Assembly: GCA_038380435.1 (NCBI GenBank) | Contig: JAWZYU010000024.1 | Span: forward strand, 51,174,613 to 51,238,612 | Direction of reading: 5' to 3' | Source of the DNA: Ryuthela nishihirai | Taxonomy: Eukaryota; Arthropoda; Arachnida; Araneae; Heptathelidae | Length of the DNA stretch: 64,000 nt | In this document: positions 22,457 to 33,590 of the stretch, piece after piece | Position numbering within the stretch: the first letter of the stretch is position 1 | How the letters are laid out: the number at the start of each line of letters is the position of its first letter | Program-made: the position numbers and the translations under genes | Notes under the pieces: generated by a model | Told to the model about the DNA's origin: nothing | Database searches by the model: none | The model's input: only the letters and a program-made list of their open reading frames with translations

Positions 22457-23648
22457 AGAATAATCATATTGGGCTAAATGAATTAAACTGTCTTTGCATG
22501 TATTTCTACTTACCTTGAAATATACCGCACTATAGTCCTTCTTGACAATAAATATAGTAGCTAAGAAAGCAAAAAAAAAAAGTAGCTTGAAATATAGTAG
22601 CTAAGAAAGCAAATAAAATGATAGTTTTTATTCTAAAACATTATTCAAAATCCGTTGCCACTATATTTATTCTTATACATGCTACTTATGTAAGACAGAG
22701 CTACAGGTTATTTCTCTGATTACCCATTGAAAACCCTTTAAATTTTCTAGTATCCACAGAGATTTTTCGCCATGTGTCATAAGGATATTTATAACGTCCC
22801 TTGTGATCACTGTTAATAACAGACCCTGGCTCTTTATTCTTTTGAATGAAAAATGCAATATTCTGATCTAAAATTAGATAGCAAGATTATTTATAGTAGA
22901 ACGTTTTTCCCACACTCGAATTTCTATGTTTAACTCTCTCAAATGAAGTTTCAGAAGCTATCTATTATGCATTGAGGTACCTATGATGATACACAGCTTT
23001 AGATTAATTTTTTTATTTCTGGAGTTGCAAGCTTCTGGAATTCTTTTCCTCCTTCCATTGTCTTCGTCATCGAAAATATTTTTGTTCTCTGTTGGATCTT
23101 GATCTTTCTCTTTATCTGCTGTTTTAAATTTTAATGTCATGTCATGCTGTTGCTTATTTTCGGTTGTTTTCATTTTATTGTTATGTTCCTTGATGCCTTT
23201 TTTTATTTATTAATTAATTTTATATATATATTTTATAATATAATTAAATATTTATTTAATTTTAATTTAAAATTATAATTATATTATAATTTTAATTTAT
23301 AATATAATTAAATATTTATTTAATTTTAATTTAAAATTATAATTATCAAAAATTATAATTATCAAAAGGAATAATTAATTTATTTTATATTATAAAAATT
23401 ATGTATTAATTAAATAAAATATAATTAAATAAAATATATGTATTAATGTGTTATAGTTTTTGAAGGTTTTTTTTTTCTTTCATGTCTGGAGTATAAGGTA
23501 ATACTCCAAACAAGAATAAATAGAATTTAGGAACTATTCGTTCTCTAAAATTAGAAATTATAGTCACATCTGTCAAATATTAAATGCTTTTTCAAAAAAA
23601 GACTATTCTAAATTCCTTACTTTTTGCATCTTCTAAACCATGACATAC
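22457..23648. other. AT-rich DNA with an extreme A/T tract
   Basis: A 35-bp direct duplication (TAGTAGCTAAGAAAGCAAA) sits at about 22555-22615. Between 23200 and 23460 the sequence is almost pure A/T with internal direct repeats of AATTTAAAATTATAATTAT type. No gene. Confidence 0.5.
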
Positions 23649-23656
23649 GTCTAGGA

Positions 23657-24860
23657 CAGGGGTGGGCAAATGCGGCCCGCTAAGAGTTTTTTGTGGCCCG
23701 CCGAGACAGTCAGAAAAATTCGCCTTGAACCGAGATTTCCTTCCCGTGCGCGACCGAAGATTCGTCTCGTATTTTCCACTAGGGCGGCCACATCAATACG
23801 CATGCGCAGTTCTTTTCCGTTTGATCTGGTTAATTTCCATTTTGTCTTTGCAACAGTAAATATATAAATTTCCAACTTTAGTGAAACCATGAACCCTCCG
23901 AAAAAACGTAAAAACGGTGATGAATGTCGTGTGTTTAATGAAGAATGGACAAACAAATATTTCTTTGGTAATACAGGGAATAAAGCAGTGTGTTTATTGT
24001 GTCATGAAACGATAGCCGTATTTAAGGAGTACAATCTGAAACGACATTACGAAACAAAACATAGCGAATTTGGCTGCAAACTTTCCAAGGAAGAACGCAA
24101 AATAAAAGCTGCGGAGTGTGTGAAAAGGCTGAAGAAGCAACAAACATTATTTACAAAGCAATCAATACTTCAAAATAGCGCTACAGAAGCAAGTTTCATG
24201 GTAGCCTACAACCTTGGTAAACGCAACAACCTTTTTCGGATGGCGAGTTTATTAAGCAGTATATGGTAGAGTGTGCAAGCGTATTGTGTCCTGATGTTAG
24301 AAGCAAATTTGAAAGCATTTCATTGTCAAGAAGGACTATAGTGCGGCGCATTGACTCAATTAGTGACGAACTCACAGAACAGCTGAAGACTGCGAGCAAA
24401 GATTTTGTTTTTTTTTGGCACTGGATGAGAGCACAGATAACGAAGACACTGCACAATTACTCATCTTTATCCGTGGAATTAATGAAAATTTCGTTATCAC
24501 AGAGGAATTACTTGGCCTAGAATCAATGAAAGATAGAACCACTGGTCAGGACTTGCTTGAGTGTGCTGTGAATTGTGTAGAGAAAAGTGGCTTGTCCTGG
24601 AACAAAATGGCAAGCATTAAAACAGATGGGGTCAGAGCTTTCAGTGGAAAAAATGTAGGTATGGTTAAGCTTTTAAAAAACAAGTTACAAGTACAAGACA
24701 CAGACAGTGATATCTTGTCTTTTCATTGCATTTTGCATCAGGAGAGCCTTTGTAAAGTTGTACTGGACTTAAAGCATGTGGTAGATCCTTTTGTTAATGT
24801 GGTGAACACAATCAGAGCAATAGAAACAGTAATTGTAAAGGAAATTTTTTAACATAGTAG
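23657..24860 (+). mobile_element. 5' part of an autonomous-type hAT transposon
   Basis: The left terminus CAGGGGTGGGCAAATGCGGC, then CCGC, is a classic hAT inverted end, followed by a subterminal TGGCCCGCC. The adjacent 8 bp, GTCTAGGA (23649-23656), would be the target duplication, but no matching right end or second copy was found in the next kilobases. The element carries the transposase relic described at 23889-24852 and breaks off near 24860. Confidence 0.8.
23889..24852 (+). pseudogene. hAT transposase with BED zinc finger (GTF2IRD2/ZBED-like), frameshifted and truncated
   Basis: Frame 1 (23889-24269) starts MNPPKKRKNGDECRVFNEEW. Its BED-type finger has CLLC followed by HYETKH at about residues 38-60, then a Lys-rich linker and AYNLGK. 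The reading then shifts near 24235 to a frame containing FIKQYMVECASVLCPDVRSK and RRTIVRRIDSISDEL. It shifts again in a T run near 24405-24416, to LALDESTDNEDTAQLL, KTDGVRAF and FHCILHQE. The Asp in ALDEST and the Asp in KTDG match the first two catalytic residues of hAT transposases. The last catalytic Glu and the C-terminal dimerisation domain are absent, because the frame stops at 24850. Proteins of this lineage are often annotated as general transcription factor II-I repeat domain-containing protein 2 in arthropod genomes; that name comes from a domesticated vertebrate relative. Two frameshifts and the truncation make it a dead copy. Confidence 0.88.
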
Positions 24861-24915
24861 CAAGTTAAATTACTTTGAAAACAGCAACTCTTTTAAGTAG
24901 AAGGAAAAATGAATA

Positions 24916-25103
24916 CAGTCGCTCAAAAAAAATATCCGAACACTATGGTTGATTATAGAATTCAGAAAAAATATCTGGCAACGATTCGTGTCACCCGACA
25001 CGAAGGTTGCCAGATCACTAATTTCTAAAAAAAAATCGTTGCCAGATATTTTTTTCTGAATTCTGTAATCAACCATAGTGTTCGATATTTTTTTGAGCGA
25101 CTG
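24916..25103. mobile_element. Pal-MITE copy 5, internally shortened
   Basis: TA-flanked; starts CAGTCGCTCAAAAAAAATAT and ends ATTTTTTTGAGCGACTG. The left arm lacks about 40 bp before the centre, so the hairpin is asymmetric. It lies 66 bp beyond the last codon of the hAT relic. Confidence 0.85.
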
Positions 25104-25105
25104 TA

Positions 25106-25742
25106 CCTGCTACGACATGAGATAGCGGAAGCGAGATATCAGTGACGAAATACGGTATGTGTCTCATGAATTATGAGGAAATCATGTACCGAAATAATAC
25201 CGACTGCTGCATTCTTAATCACTGTCTGTAGGTTTAATTAAGCTGCGTAAGGAATTTATGAATCTACTAAACCATCCCTTACTCGCAAATCAGTGCATTT
25301 TGAAGAGTTTTATATGTCACTGCAAGTAAGCTTCACTGTACTGCTTGGAATGAATGATAGCTCTTACGAAACACGAGGAGAATGAACATATTACATCACA
25401 GAAGGGCACGAAACAACAGTACTGGCGAAGTATAATGATGATGAGACTAAAGAGAAAGTTTAGGAGAAATGCTCGAAGAGGATCTCAGTATGGAAGAAAA
25501 AATACGAACATGTGAATTTCGATTTCAATAAAAAGTTTATATACTGGGTTTCGGAAATAAAGTTCATACGGTGCAAATCCGCTGGAAAATTGAGGGAGAC
25601 TTAATTTTCGGGAAACTAGATGACCCATTGCAAGTGAATAAATCAGTTTATAAATATTGTTTAAAATAAAACATCGGATGTATGTAAAATTTAGAATTTA
25701 AACAATTCTGTGTATTAACCAGGTATAAGCAGAGTTATAATG
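25106..25742. other. Unassigned DNA, no gene recognised
   Basis: Moderately balanced composition, with short Arg/Lys-rich frames near 25400-25500. I considered a continuation of the hAT element but saw none of its C-terminal motifs. Confidence 0.4.
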
Positions 25743-25744
25743 TA

Positions 25745-26207
25745 CAGTCGCTCAAAAAATATCCGAACACTATGGTTGATTACAGAATTCAGGAAAAACA
25801 TCTGGCAACGTTTTTTTTTAGAAATTAGTGATCTGGCAACTTTCGTGTCACGTGACACGAAAGTTGCGAGATCGCTAATTTCTAAAAAAATCGTTGTGAG
25901 CTCACAAAGACCTGGATCGTGTGCGCTCACTCACGGAAATATTGAGCGTGTGCAGTTACCGTTCACAGCAAACTGGAGCGTGTGCAGTAACTGCACACGC
26001 TCCAGTTTGCTGTGAACGGTAACAGTTGTTGTACACCGTGTACAGAACCGTGTACAGTTGTTGTACACGCTCGATATTTTTCCTGAATTCTGTAATCGCA
26101 TGACATGAAGGTTGCCAGATGACTAATTTCTAAAAAAAAATCATTGCCAGATATTTTTTCTGAATTCTGTAATCAACCATAATGTTCGGATATTTTTTTA
26201 GCGACTG
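25745..26207. mobile_element. Pal-MITE copy 6, composite long form
   Basis: Starts CAGTCGCTCAAAAAATATCC after TA and ends TATTTTTTTAGCGACTG before CA (a mutated TA). Between the arms at about 25900-26090 lies the same palindromic cassette as in copies 1 and 2a: GAGCGTGTGCAGTTACCGTT, then GCAAACTGGAGCGTGTGCAG and its inverse. GTGTACAGTTGTTGTACACG occurs at the cassette's end. Confidence 0.82.
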
Positions 26208-26209
26208 CA

Positions 26210-26750
26210 TATATATATAATAGAGAATTTGTCTGCCTGTGTGTCTGTTTGTTCGACATCTCCTTCTAGTCGGTCAGAGCTACTACCACCAAACTTCGTC
26301 TACATCTTCATCTCGGTAGCTTAGTTCACTGTCAGAGTTTCGACACGACAAAATTAGACCCATCTCAGAAAGATAGCCGCGAAACGTCTATCCATTGATA
26401 ACTTGGTGAATCAACATCGTACTCCATTTTCGAACCTCCATCAACAAAAAAAAGCGACGGCAGCGCCCCCAACGATTTCGCACACTTGCGGCGGGTCCCA
26501 ACCCGACCCACCGCCGCAAGAAATCCGGACTCTAAATCCTAAGTAGCCTGAACTAAGTGGGATCATCACACCAAATTCGGGACTGATCGGTCGAACACGT
26601 GCGGGTTATGGAGAACCGAATACTTTCGCCGCCGGTGACGTCACCCCTGACGTGAATGAGTTTCCGAACACCAGTTACGAATAAACTGCCATTCTGTGCC
26701 ATCGGGGCCCGAGCGACACGGAGCAATTTTGCTGTTTGATAAAAATTTTC
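26210..26750. mobile_element. GC-richer repeat, possibly Helitron-like
   Basis: Begins with (TA)n and AATAGAGAATTTGTCTGCCT, a style of 5' end I associate with arthropod Helitron-like repeats. It contains a strong imperfect stem-loop at 26485-26520 (CTTGCGGCG against CGCCGCAAG). Frames carry no Rep/helicase motifs. Borders are a guess, and it may be another repeat class. Confidence 0.3.
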
Positions 26751-27061
26751 AGAATTATTCTAGTATCTTTATAGCTTTTCAATTAAATTTTACTCTTCTC
26801 TAAAATTGGAATTCTTATTGACTAGCTATTTAGCCGGTTGAATTATTTGTCTGTTTAATCAATTGTGCATTCAGAAATCTAGTTATCACATGCTGAATTA
26901 TTCAAACTTTAACATCTGTTAACACTTTGACGAAACTACCAGTATTTTATTTATTAAAAATTTAATATTTAAGTAAGCTATTATAATTTTTTTTTTCAGT
27001 TTTTGAAGGATGCAAAAATTGGTTGAAAGAATATGAATTACTGCCTAAATAGTATCATGAT

Positions 27062-27418
27062 CACTTGAAATAATGAGTTAAAAAATGGTTGTTCTGACTG
27101 GGATTCGAACCCAGGTCTCCCAGAAGTATGGCGGGCGTCTTAATCGCTAGACCATCGATGAACTGGCCATTTCTTCAACTAAGTGACATATACGTCTTCC
27201 TGTTGAGTCACCAGTGGCGCCATCTATTAACTGGAGTTGGGCAGTCAAGCCTCCAATGGTGCCACTGGTGACTCAAAAGAAAGGCTTATATGTCACTATA
27301 TGTCACTTAGTTCAATAAATGGTCAGTTCCTTGATTAAGGCGCCAGGCATGCTTCTCGGAGACCTGGGTTGGAATTCCAGTCAGGACAACCAATTTTTTC
27401 AACTCATTATTTCAAGTG
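27062..27418. repeat. Foldback made of two inverted tRNA-like sequences
   Basis: Arms of about 162 bp (27062-27223 and 27256-27418) are inverse complements separated by 32 bp. Their inner ends are GAGTCACCAGTGGCGCCAT and its near-complement. Each arm contains a tRNA-like module reading outward from the centre: on the minus strand at about 27075-27155 with A box TGGTCTAGCGA and B box GGTTCGAATCC, and on the plus strand at about 27325-27405 with a mutated B box GGTTGGAATTC. The anticodon-loop equivalent (CATACTT) would read UAC, but the cloverleaf is poor, so I call it SINE-derived and not a tRNA gene. Confidence 0.75.
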
Positions 27419-27429
27419 TTCTTTGTCTA

Positions 27430-28845
27430 CAGGATTTTTCTTGTGATAAGGTTTCACTGAACATGATGTTTTTACATTAGGAGAATTACCTGTAGAAAAC
27501 TCTGGAATGTTCATTTGACCGACAATCCAAGATTACTGGCAATTTTATGCTTTTGCTTTTGAAATTTCGGTTTTTCAGATTCAATTGAGTGGACTCTCCC
27601 ACATAGTTAACTGACCTTTCTTAGAATTTCCAGACGAGAGGGGCGAAATGCCCCGGAAAAATCGTTTATTTTGAAGAAGAAGAATGAAATACAAAAGAAA
27701 ATAATAAAATACTTCCTAGTACCAAGAGAATAATTTGCGAATTTACGAATGATTAATTGTAGCTAGATAGAAAAAACATCTTTAGTTAAATAAAATAACA
27801 CGTAGTAACAGAAATTTTCGGTACAAAATATTAATGCACAACTAATAAATTTTACTTTAGTTAACAAACTTATACTGTTAATACCGAGTAAGTACAACAG
27901 TTTATTAACAAAAGTAACCTATAGTTACTTTTGTTAATAAACTGTTGATTTTTAAGACACGAATGCTTTACTTCGTTAATATATTAATAAAATATTTTCT
28001 TAGAAATTATTATATCCAAAAGTTGCAATTACAACAGACTACTTTCCGATCTGTTGATCCAGAAAGTTTTCAATGATACCGAATAGAGAATATAGCAAAA
28101 CAGTTTCTCATTTCCCAAGTTGTCAGTTCCATTCCATATTCATCACGAGCAAATAATTTTCCCCCATGATCCCACTTCTTCTGTTTCTCCCCCCCCCCCC
28201 CCGCCTTTTGCAACTAATCAAGGAACGATTCCAAACTTGTTGAGTTTTCCTGGCAACGAGAAAGCATTCAGTCGACCCACCACTCTGTTTTGTGGCGCAT
28301 TTACAGTAATTAGCAATTCTTAGCATAATTGCATTCAAAAACACATCCTTACGACCGGAAAGAGCCAAATCATTACAGAATGTAATCTAGCGGTGCCAGA
28401 GTCCGGCTGACATGTGGCGTGCTGGAGAATTAGCTGAAGTGACTGGAATACTGATGCGAGGAAACGAAGAAAACCTACCAAGGCGGAAAAATCAATGGAG
28501 TAAGCAGGGGGGGGAGGGGGTTGCGAAAAGCTTTCCCTAGTTCGTTGGAGGACATTTGTCTCCGTTGTTATGACAAAGTGCAAAAGTGGTCTTTGCAGCC
28601 GAGGTGCAACTTTCCTTCCTGTACGGTCTCCATCTTCAGCATTTTACGCTCTCTCGCTTCGGCATTTGCAGTAAATTGCGAGGGAGGAAGGTAGAGGGGA
28701 AAGGAATGATCTAATGTCCAGCTATGTCTTTCCATTTCTGCTCAATTTCGTTGGGAAGAAAAGTCCTATTACAAAATTTAATTGTGAACTGGACTCATCA
28801 CTAAGATTGAATATTCAGTGTTCTTCTGTTAACCATTCCTGCCTA
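27430..28845. other. Unassigned DNA with a base-balanced, repeat-free patch
   Basis: AT-rich to about 28080. From 28100 to 28720 the sequence is balanced, broken only by a poly-C run near 28190 and a poly-G run near 28508. Several homeodomain-like TAATTA/CATAATTGCAT sites occur at about 28300-28340. No convincing open frame; the frames at 28120-28583 span the homopolymers. Confidence 0.4.
27895..27947. repeat. Perfect 24-bp inverted repeat with 5-bp loop
   Basis: Arms 27895-27918 and 27924-27947 pair completely (CAACAGTTTATTAACAAAAG.. with its complement), with loop CTATA. It could be the core of a tiny MITE. No terminator function is implied in this context. Confidence 0.9.
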
Positions 28846-28857
28846 CGTGATTGATGA

Positions 28858-29242
28858 GTTGGGTTGTTTTACCTCTGAGCGGCACTTTTTGCACACCATG
28901 GGCTAAATGGCCAGGTCACATGGACCCCGAAGGCTCAGAGAAGGTTGGGAGAGGGGACCCACTGGAACAGCTGTTGGGAGACAGATGGTAGCCTCCCGTC
29001 AAGGCCATCCAGCGTGTTCTTTAACGTGCACAGGGTATGACTCTCCCGCACACGGGGCCACGGCTTAACGTCCCATCCGAAGGACGGAGGCCTTTCCAAG
29101 CCCAGCGGTGCCCCCTGCTGACCGTTGGTAGGACGGGGAATTTTGCGGAGATAAATCTCAACGCTGACCCAGCTGGGACTCGAACCTGGGAACTACAGAT
29201 TACGAGCTTGGCGCGCTACCGACTGAGCCACCCCCCGCCCCT
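28858..29242 (-). mobile_element. SINE-A copy 5, full length, 12-bp TSD
   Basis: Minus-strand copy with an intact B box (complement of GGACTCGAACC) and the full body. Perfect duplication CGTGATTGATGA at 28846-28857 and 29243-29254. One of the best preserved copies. Confidence 0.93.
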
Positions 29243-29569
29243 CGTGATTGATGACTGATGCTGTTAATACTAAGAAATCACACGTAACCCATATATAAGG
29301 AGATGTTATTTTTGATTTCTCGGTATTAACGGTATAAAAATATGCACTGCTCTACCTAAATATGAGATAATTTGCATGTTATGTCAACGGGAATCTAAAC
29401 GTCGAAATTTCTGAAATATACATATGCAAATATCTAACTGAAAGATCTTAATAAAGTCTACTTAAATCTCGATTTTCAGCATTGTTCTATCAGTATTTAA
29501 AGAGTTATCTACAAGTAAAGACCAGATAGTTAAAAATAATTTTAAATCTATTTCGTATTAGAGTTGCGA

Positions 29570-30045
29570 GATATGATGATGACCCCAAAGCTAAGATGAT
29601 ATTGGGACAGATAATGATTACACCAAAGATTTAATCATGATTTGGGAATGATATTGATGACACCAAAGCTATGATCATCAGAGCTTGGGAGAGATAATGA
29701 TGACTCCAAAGCTATTATCAGAGTTAGAAGAGATAATGGTGACCTCAAATCTGTGATCAGAATTGGAAGAGATAAAGGTAACTCCGAAGATATGATCAGA
29801 GTTGGGAGAGATAATAATGACCTCAAACTATGACCAGATTTGAGAGAGATAAAGATAACCCGAAGCTATGAATAGAGTTGGGAGAAATGATGACCCCTAA
29901 ACTACGATTAGAATTGGGAGAGATAATGATGACTTCAAACCGTGATCATATTTGGGAGAGATAAAGATTACCCGGAAACTAAGATCGGATTTGGGAGAGA
30001 TAATGATGACCCAAGACCTAACCTGATTTGAAGATGATAATAATT
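29570..30045. repeat. Tandem array, about 40-bp unit
   Basis: About eleven units like GAGTTGGGAGAGATAATGAT, then GACC(C/T)CAAAGCTATGATCA. Moderately diverged. The minus-strand frame at 29635-29826 reads through it and is not a gene. Confidence 0.85.
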
Positions 30046-31125
30046 CTTTTCAAGTTATTATTTAAAAATAAATATTTATTTAATTAATGAAGCTAATAAA
30101 TATGAAAATAAAATACCGATACACGTTCACTGGATATATATATATTATTTCTAATATTTTATATTTATATTGAAATTTCGATTAGCAAACAGTGCCTTAA
30201 TTTACTATTTAACACATCGATGTATAACAGTACATCTTTAAAGTAATATCCGAAAGCTGCCTTATTAATCATATATGTTTTATATAATGTTATTCATAGC
30301 AAAGATAATGGTTCATTTGTCTTAGAGAAAGCGCAGACATTTTCCGTCAGTTCCAAGCCCCTCATGAATATTTAACATCTCTTAACGCAGCCCAAATTTC
30401 AATTAAGTGATGATTTTAGCCATTTCTATTTAGTTACTCGGCAAATTCTGAAGATAGCTGAACGGATACTGTTACGTCTATAAGCATGCGATTCCAAGAA
30501 TCAAAGCTGCATTATTGAGTAACAATGTGCTCGATTATTAAAGGCTGCGAGATTCAATTTTCGTTCACGTGCTGCCAACACAGAGAGGACCTGTGATGGG
30601 CAACAGACTTGGCAACATGGCGAAAATTTAATAATCGAGATTCAGTGAAATGTGGTGGATGAAGAGTAAATCCGGATGCTGTCGGGGATGATAATAAACT
30701 CAGTTGGCATCAGTAACCTTGTTAGATCATCGTTGGTGCTTAGTTAAACCCATTTAGCTGATGATCGCTCTGTAAGCAAGATGCACCTATCGTAAGGAGA
30801 AATTTAATAGAAAGCCATGGAAGCGTAAGTGGGGATCCGAAATCTTTCTGATATCTGCCTGAAATTGTTTCCCTCAATACCATTATTACGATCATCTCGC
30901 AGATTATTTTAATTGGCATTTAATATTAAAACCGAAAGAGTAATTCTTTTGATATATTACTAGTATTTGACTACTTCTTTGAGTGTCATTAAAGTAATAC
31001 ATGTGTGTGATATGTGTTACTATCTTCTTCGATTTTCTTATTTCAAGAAGTTCGGTATCCGATATATTCCTTAATATTTTCTTTATCATTCTCTTTTTTG
31101 AATTTCACATTGCGATACTTACCTA
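30046..31125. other. Unassigned DNA, repeat-free between 30.33 and 30.89 kb
   Basis: No gene. The stretch 30330-30890 is free of visible repeats, has balanced composition, and contains short motifs such as AACAATG, TTAATAATCGAG, TTCACGTGCTG and AGCTGATGATCG. It is a candidate for conserved non-coding sequence but shows no proof of function. Confidence 0.35.
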
Positions 31126-31127
31126 GA

Positions 31128-31240
31128 GGGACAATCAAAGTTTCTTTACGATTTGTCGCAGTGGTCTAAAGGTTTAAGGTAGGGGTCTCAAAAGCAAATG
31201 ATATAGCTGCCAAATTAGTTATTTCTAATATCCGGCAGGC
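31128..31240 (+). repeat. Dispersed repeat, copy 1 (leads into the 62-bp array)
   Basis: Contains TTTGTCGCAGTGGTCTAAAG, then GTTTAAGG, and GATATAGCTGCCAAATTAGT, then GGCAGGCTGCATTTTATTTT. The same order of blocks recurs at 35475-35608 without the tandem array, so the array grew from the downstream end of this repeat. Confidence 0.7.
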
Positions 31241-32085
31241 TGCATTTTATTTTCAGCAATTATATAGCATCCAGAATCAGCACTGTTCAGTACATGGCGG
31301 ACTGCATACATGGACTGCATTTTAATTTGAGCAATCATACAATGATATAACTTACAAAAATCAGAACGGTTTAATACATGGCGGACTGTTTTTTTTATTT
31401 TAAGCAATCATATAACATCCAAAGTCAGCACTGTTCATTAAATGGCGGACTGTTTTTTATTTTAAGTAATCATATAACATCCAAAATCATTAAATGGCGG
31501 ACTGCATTTTATTCTAAGCAATCATGTAACATCCAAAATCAGCACTGTTCAGTACATGGCGGACTGCATTATATTTTAAGCAATCATATAACATCCAAAA
31601 TCAGCACTGTTCATTAAATGGCGGACTGCATTTCGTTTTAAGCAATCATATAACATCCAAAATCAGCTCGTTCATTAAATGGCGGACTGCATTTTGTTTT
31701 AAGCAATCATATAACATCCAAAATCAGCACTGTTCATTAAATGGCGGACTGCATTTTGTTTTAAGTAATCATATAACATCCAAAATCAGCACTGTTCATT
31801 AAATGACGGACTGCATTTTGTTTTAAGCAATCATATAATGTCCAAAATCAGCGCTGTTCGGTACATGGCGGACTGCATTATATTTTAAGCAATCATATAA
31901 CATCCAAAATCAGCATTGTTTATTAAATGGCGGACTGCATTTTGTTTTAAGCAATCATATAACATCCAAAATCAGCGCTGTTCGGTACATGGCGGACTGC
32001 ATTATATTATAAGCAATCATGTAACATCCAAAATCAGCACTGTTCATTAAACGACGGACTGCATTTTATTTTAAGCAATAATGAA
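31241..32085 (+). repeat. Tandem array, 62-bp unit
   Basis: About thirteen units containing GGCGGACTGCATTTTGTTTT, then AAGCAATCATATAACATCCA and AAATCAGCACTGTTCATTAA. Units are close to identical except for CAGTACATG/CATTAAATG variants and a few short deletions, which indicates recent amplification. Confidence 0.92.
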
Positions 32086-32309
32086 GAAAACATAATTACT
32101 TACAGGTTTTTTTATATTTAAATATTAAAAGTCTTTAATTCCCAAACATAAACCTAAATTTTATCTGTAGTAGCTTCATCTCGGCCATAGCCTCCATACT
32201 GATGTGAGTGAAATCATCGCAGTTGAGCCAAGCTCTTTAGCTTGGCTCAGGTGCAATCACAGTCAGCCTGGAGAGTGCAGTAACAGAAGATTTAATTTTT
32301 AAATACATA

Positions 32310-33050
32310 TACAGGAAACTCTCGTTAATCCGGATGAATTGAGGGAAGGAGAGGTACGGATTAGTGAAGCAAAAGATGGCCCTAAAAGGCGATCGCAAAT
32401 AAAGGGAAAATTTATAGTATTGATCTTATAAATAAATATGAATTAAATATGTATATGCCGATGTAGAGTCACTTTATCTCTATTCTATCTGATTCTAATG
32501 TTGAGTCTCTATTTCAAACAAACACTAAAATTTGAGTTTTTATCTAAAATGTTAAAATACACTTGTGGGTCTTTGTTTAAAAAAAGCACACAGCACATTT
32601 ATCGGGAGATTACTCAAAAATATTCGAAGGCGGTTCATTAATAATGGGACTCAAATTTTAATCTATATCGAATTCTGCAGCAAATTTTCTTTCTAAAATG
32701 CCTTTTGAAGTTGCTCTATCACTTTCAACTTGTTAACTATAGTTAAAGTAACGTGTTTTCTTTTTATACCACTTTTTCAACTGTTTACTACCCATAATTA
32801 AATAAAATATTTTATCTTAATTAAATATCAAAACACAAATAATACTTTAAAAGCAATAATGCCTGTCCGTCATAGAACCAACAACACCACTGAACACTCC
32901 AAACTAAACACGTTTTTGAGCGCGTTGAGTAATAACGTCCGTCCGTCAATCGATATTAGCTGTATACGACTGGCGACGGCCTGTAAATTTTTATTTGCAT
33001 TGCCTGTGCCAAACAGATTGTAATTCAGTCAGGATTTTGAGTTTTTGATA
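32310..33050. mobile_element. Possible pogo-like non-autonomous element, left end only
   Basis: CAGGAAACTCTCGTTAATCC, then GGATGA, resembles pogo/Tigger termini (CAGTA..CTCTCG.TTATCCGGA), with TA just upstream (ATATACAGG). No matching right terminus was found. The segment has no coding capacity and its right border is a guess. Confidence 0.35.
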
Positions 33051-33590
33051 ATGTGTTGGGATCCGATTCCAAAATCTTTGTGCTAAATTGACCACGCGAT
33101 CTAATTGTGGATCTTAGGAACTTCTTAAGTAGATCACAATCCATTTGAGAATCTTGGCCTGTGTAAAACGCTTTTAGGTTTATTCCATCTATTTTTCAAA
33201 TGGAGTTCTATGTATATCTCACACCTGAAGCCAAGACTTTATTTTTTACCCTATTTCCAGAAATCTCCTTTCACTTCTATTCCTTCTGTAAAAGCTTACT
33301 TTTCAGATCCTTGTGCAAACAACTTTATCCCTATTGCATTAACGATTCCTTTTTATATTCTTCAGCATCTTAAAAAAATCCTCAATATATATATATAGAT
33401 CCAAACGCCGATAGAAATATGCAAAGAAGATCAAAACGATTATCACCAAACAAAAGAGAAAAAAAAGAGAGATGAAGATAAAAGGAAAAGAAATCTATTT
33501 CTTTTGATCGACAACTTCTTTCCAAATCTGTCAATGCTTCTTTTTTTAAATTTCGCCTCTTTTTTTCTCCATTTCCTTCTCCCATAATGT
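33051..33590. other. Unassigned AT-rich DNA
   Basis: Nothing recognised. Short frames at 33210 and 33382 meet at an (AT)n tract and have no protein-like features. Confidence 0.4.

Noticed and set aside
25320..25520. Basic short frames that might continue the hAT or encode a mariner piece
   Set aside because: No catalytic or dimerisation motif recognised in any frame.
27075..27155. Possible tRNA gene on the minus strand
   Set aside because: The A and B boxes are good, but the anticodon and acceptor stems pair poorly, and the module is part of a foldback with a mutated twin.
31241..32085. Regular repeats resembling a CRISPR array
   Set aside because: The whole 62-bp unit is conserved, with no unique spacers and no cas genes; it is a eukaryotic satellite.
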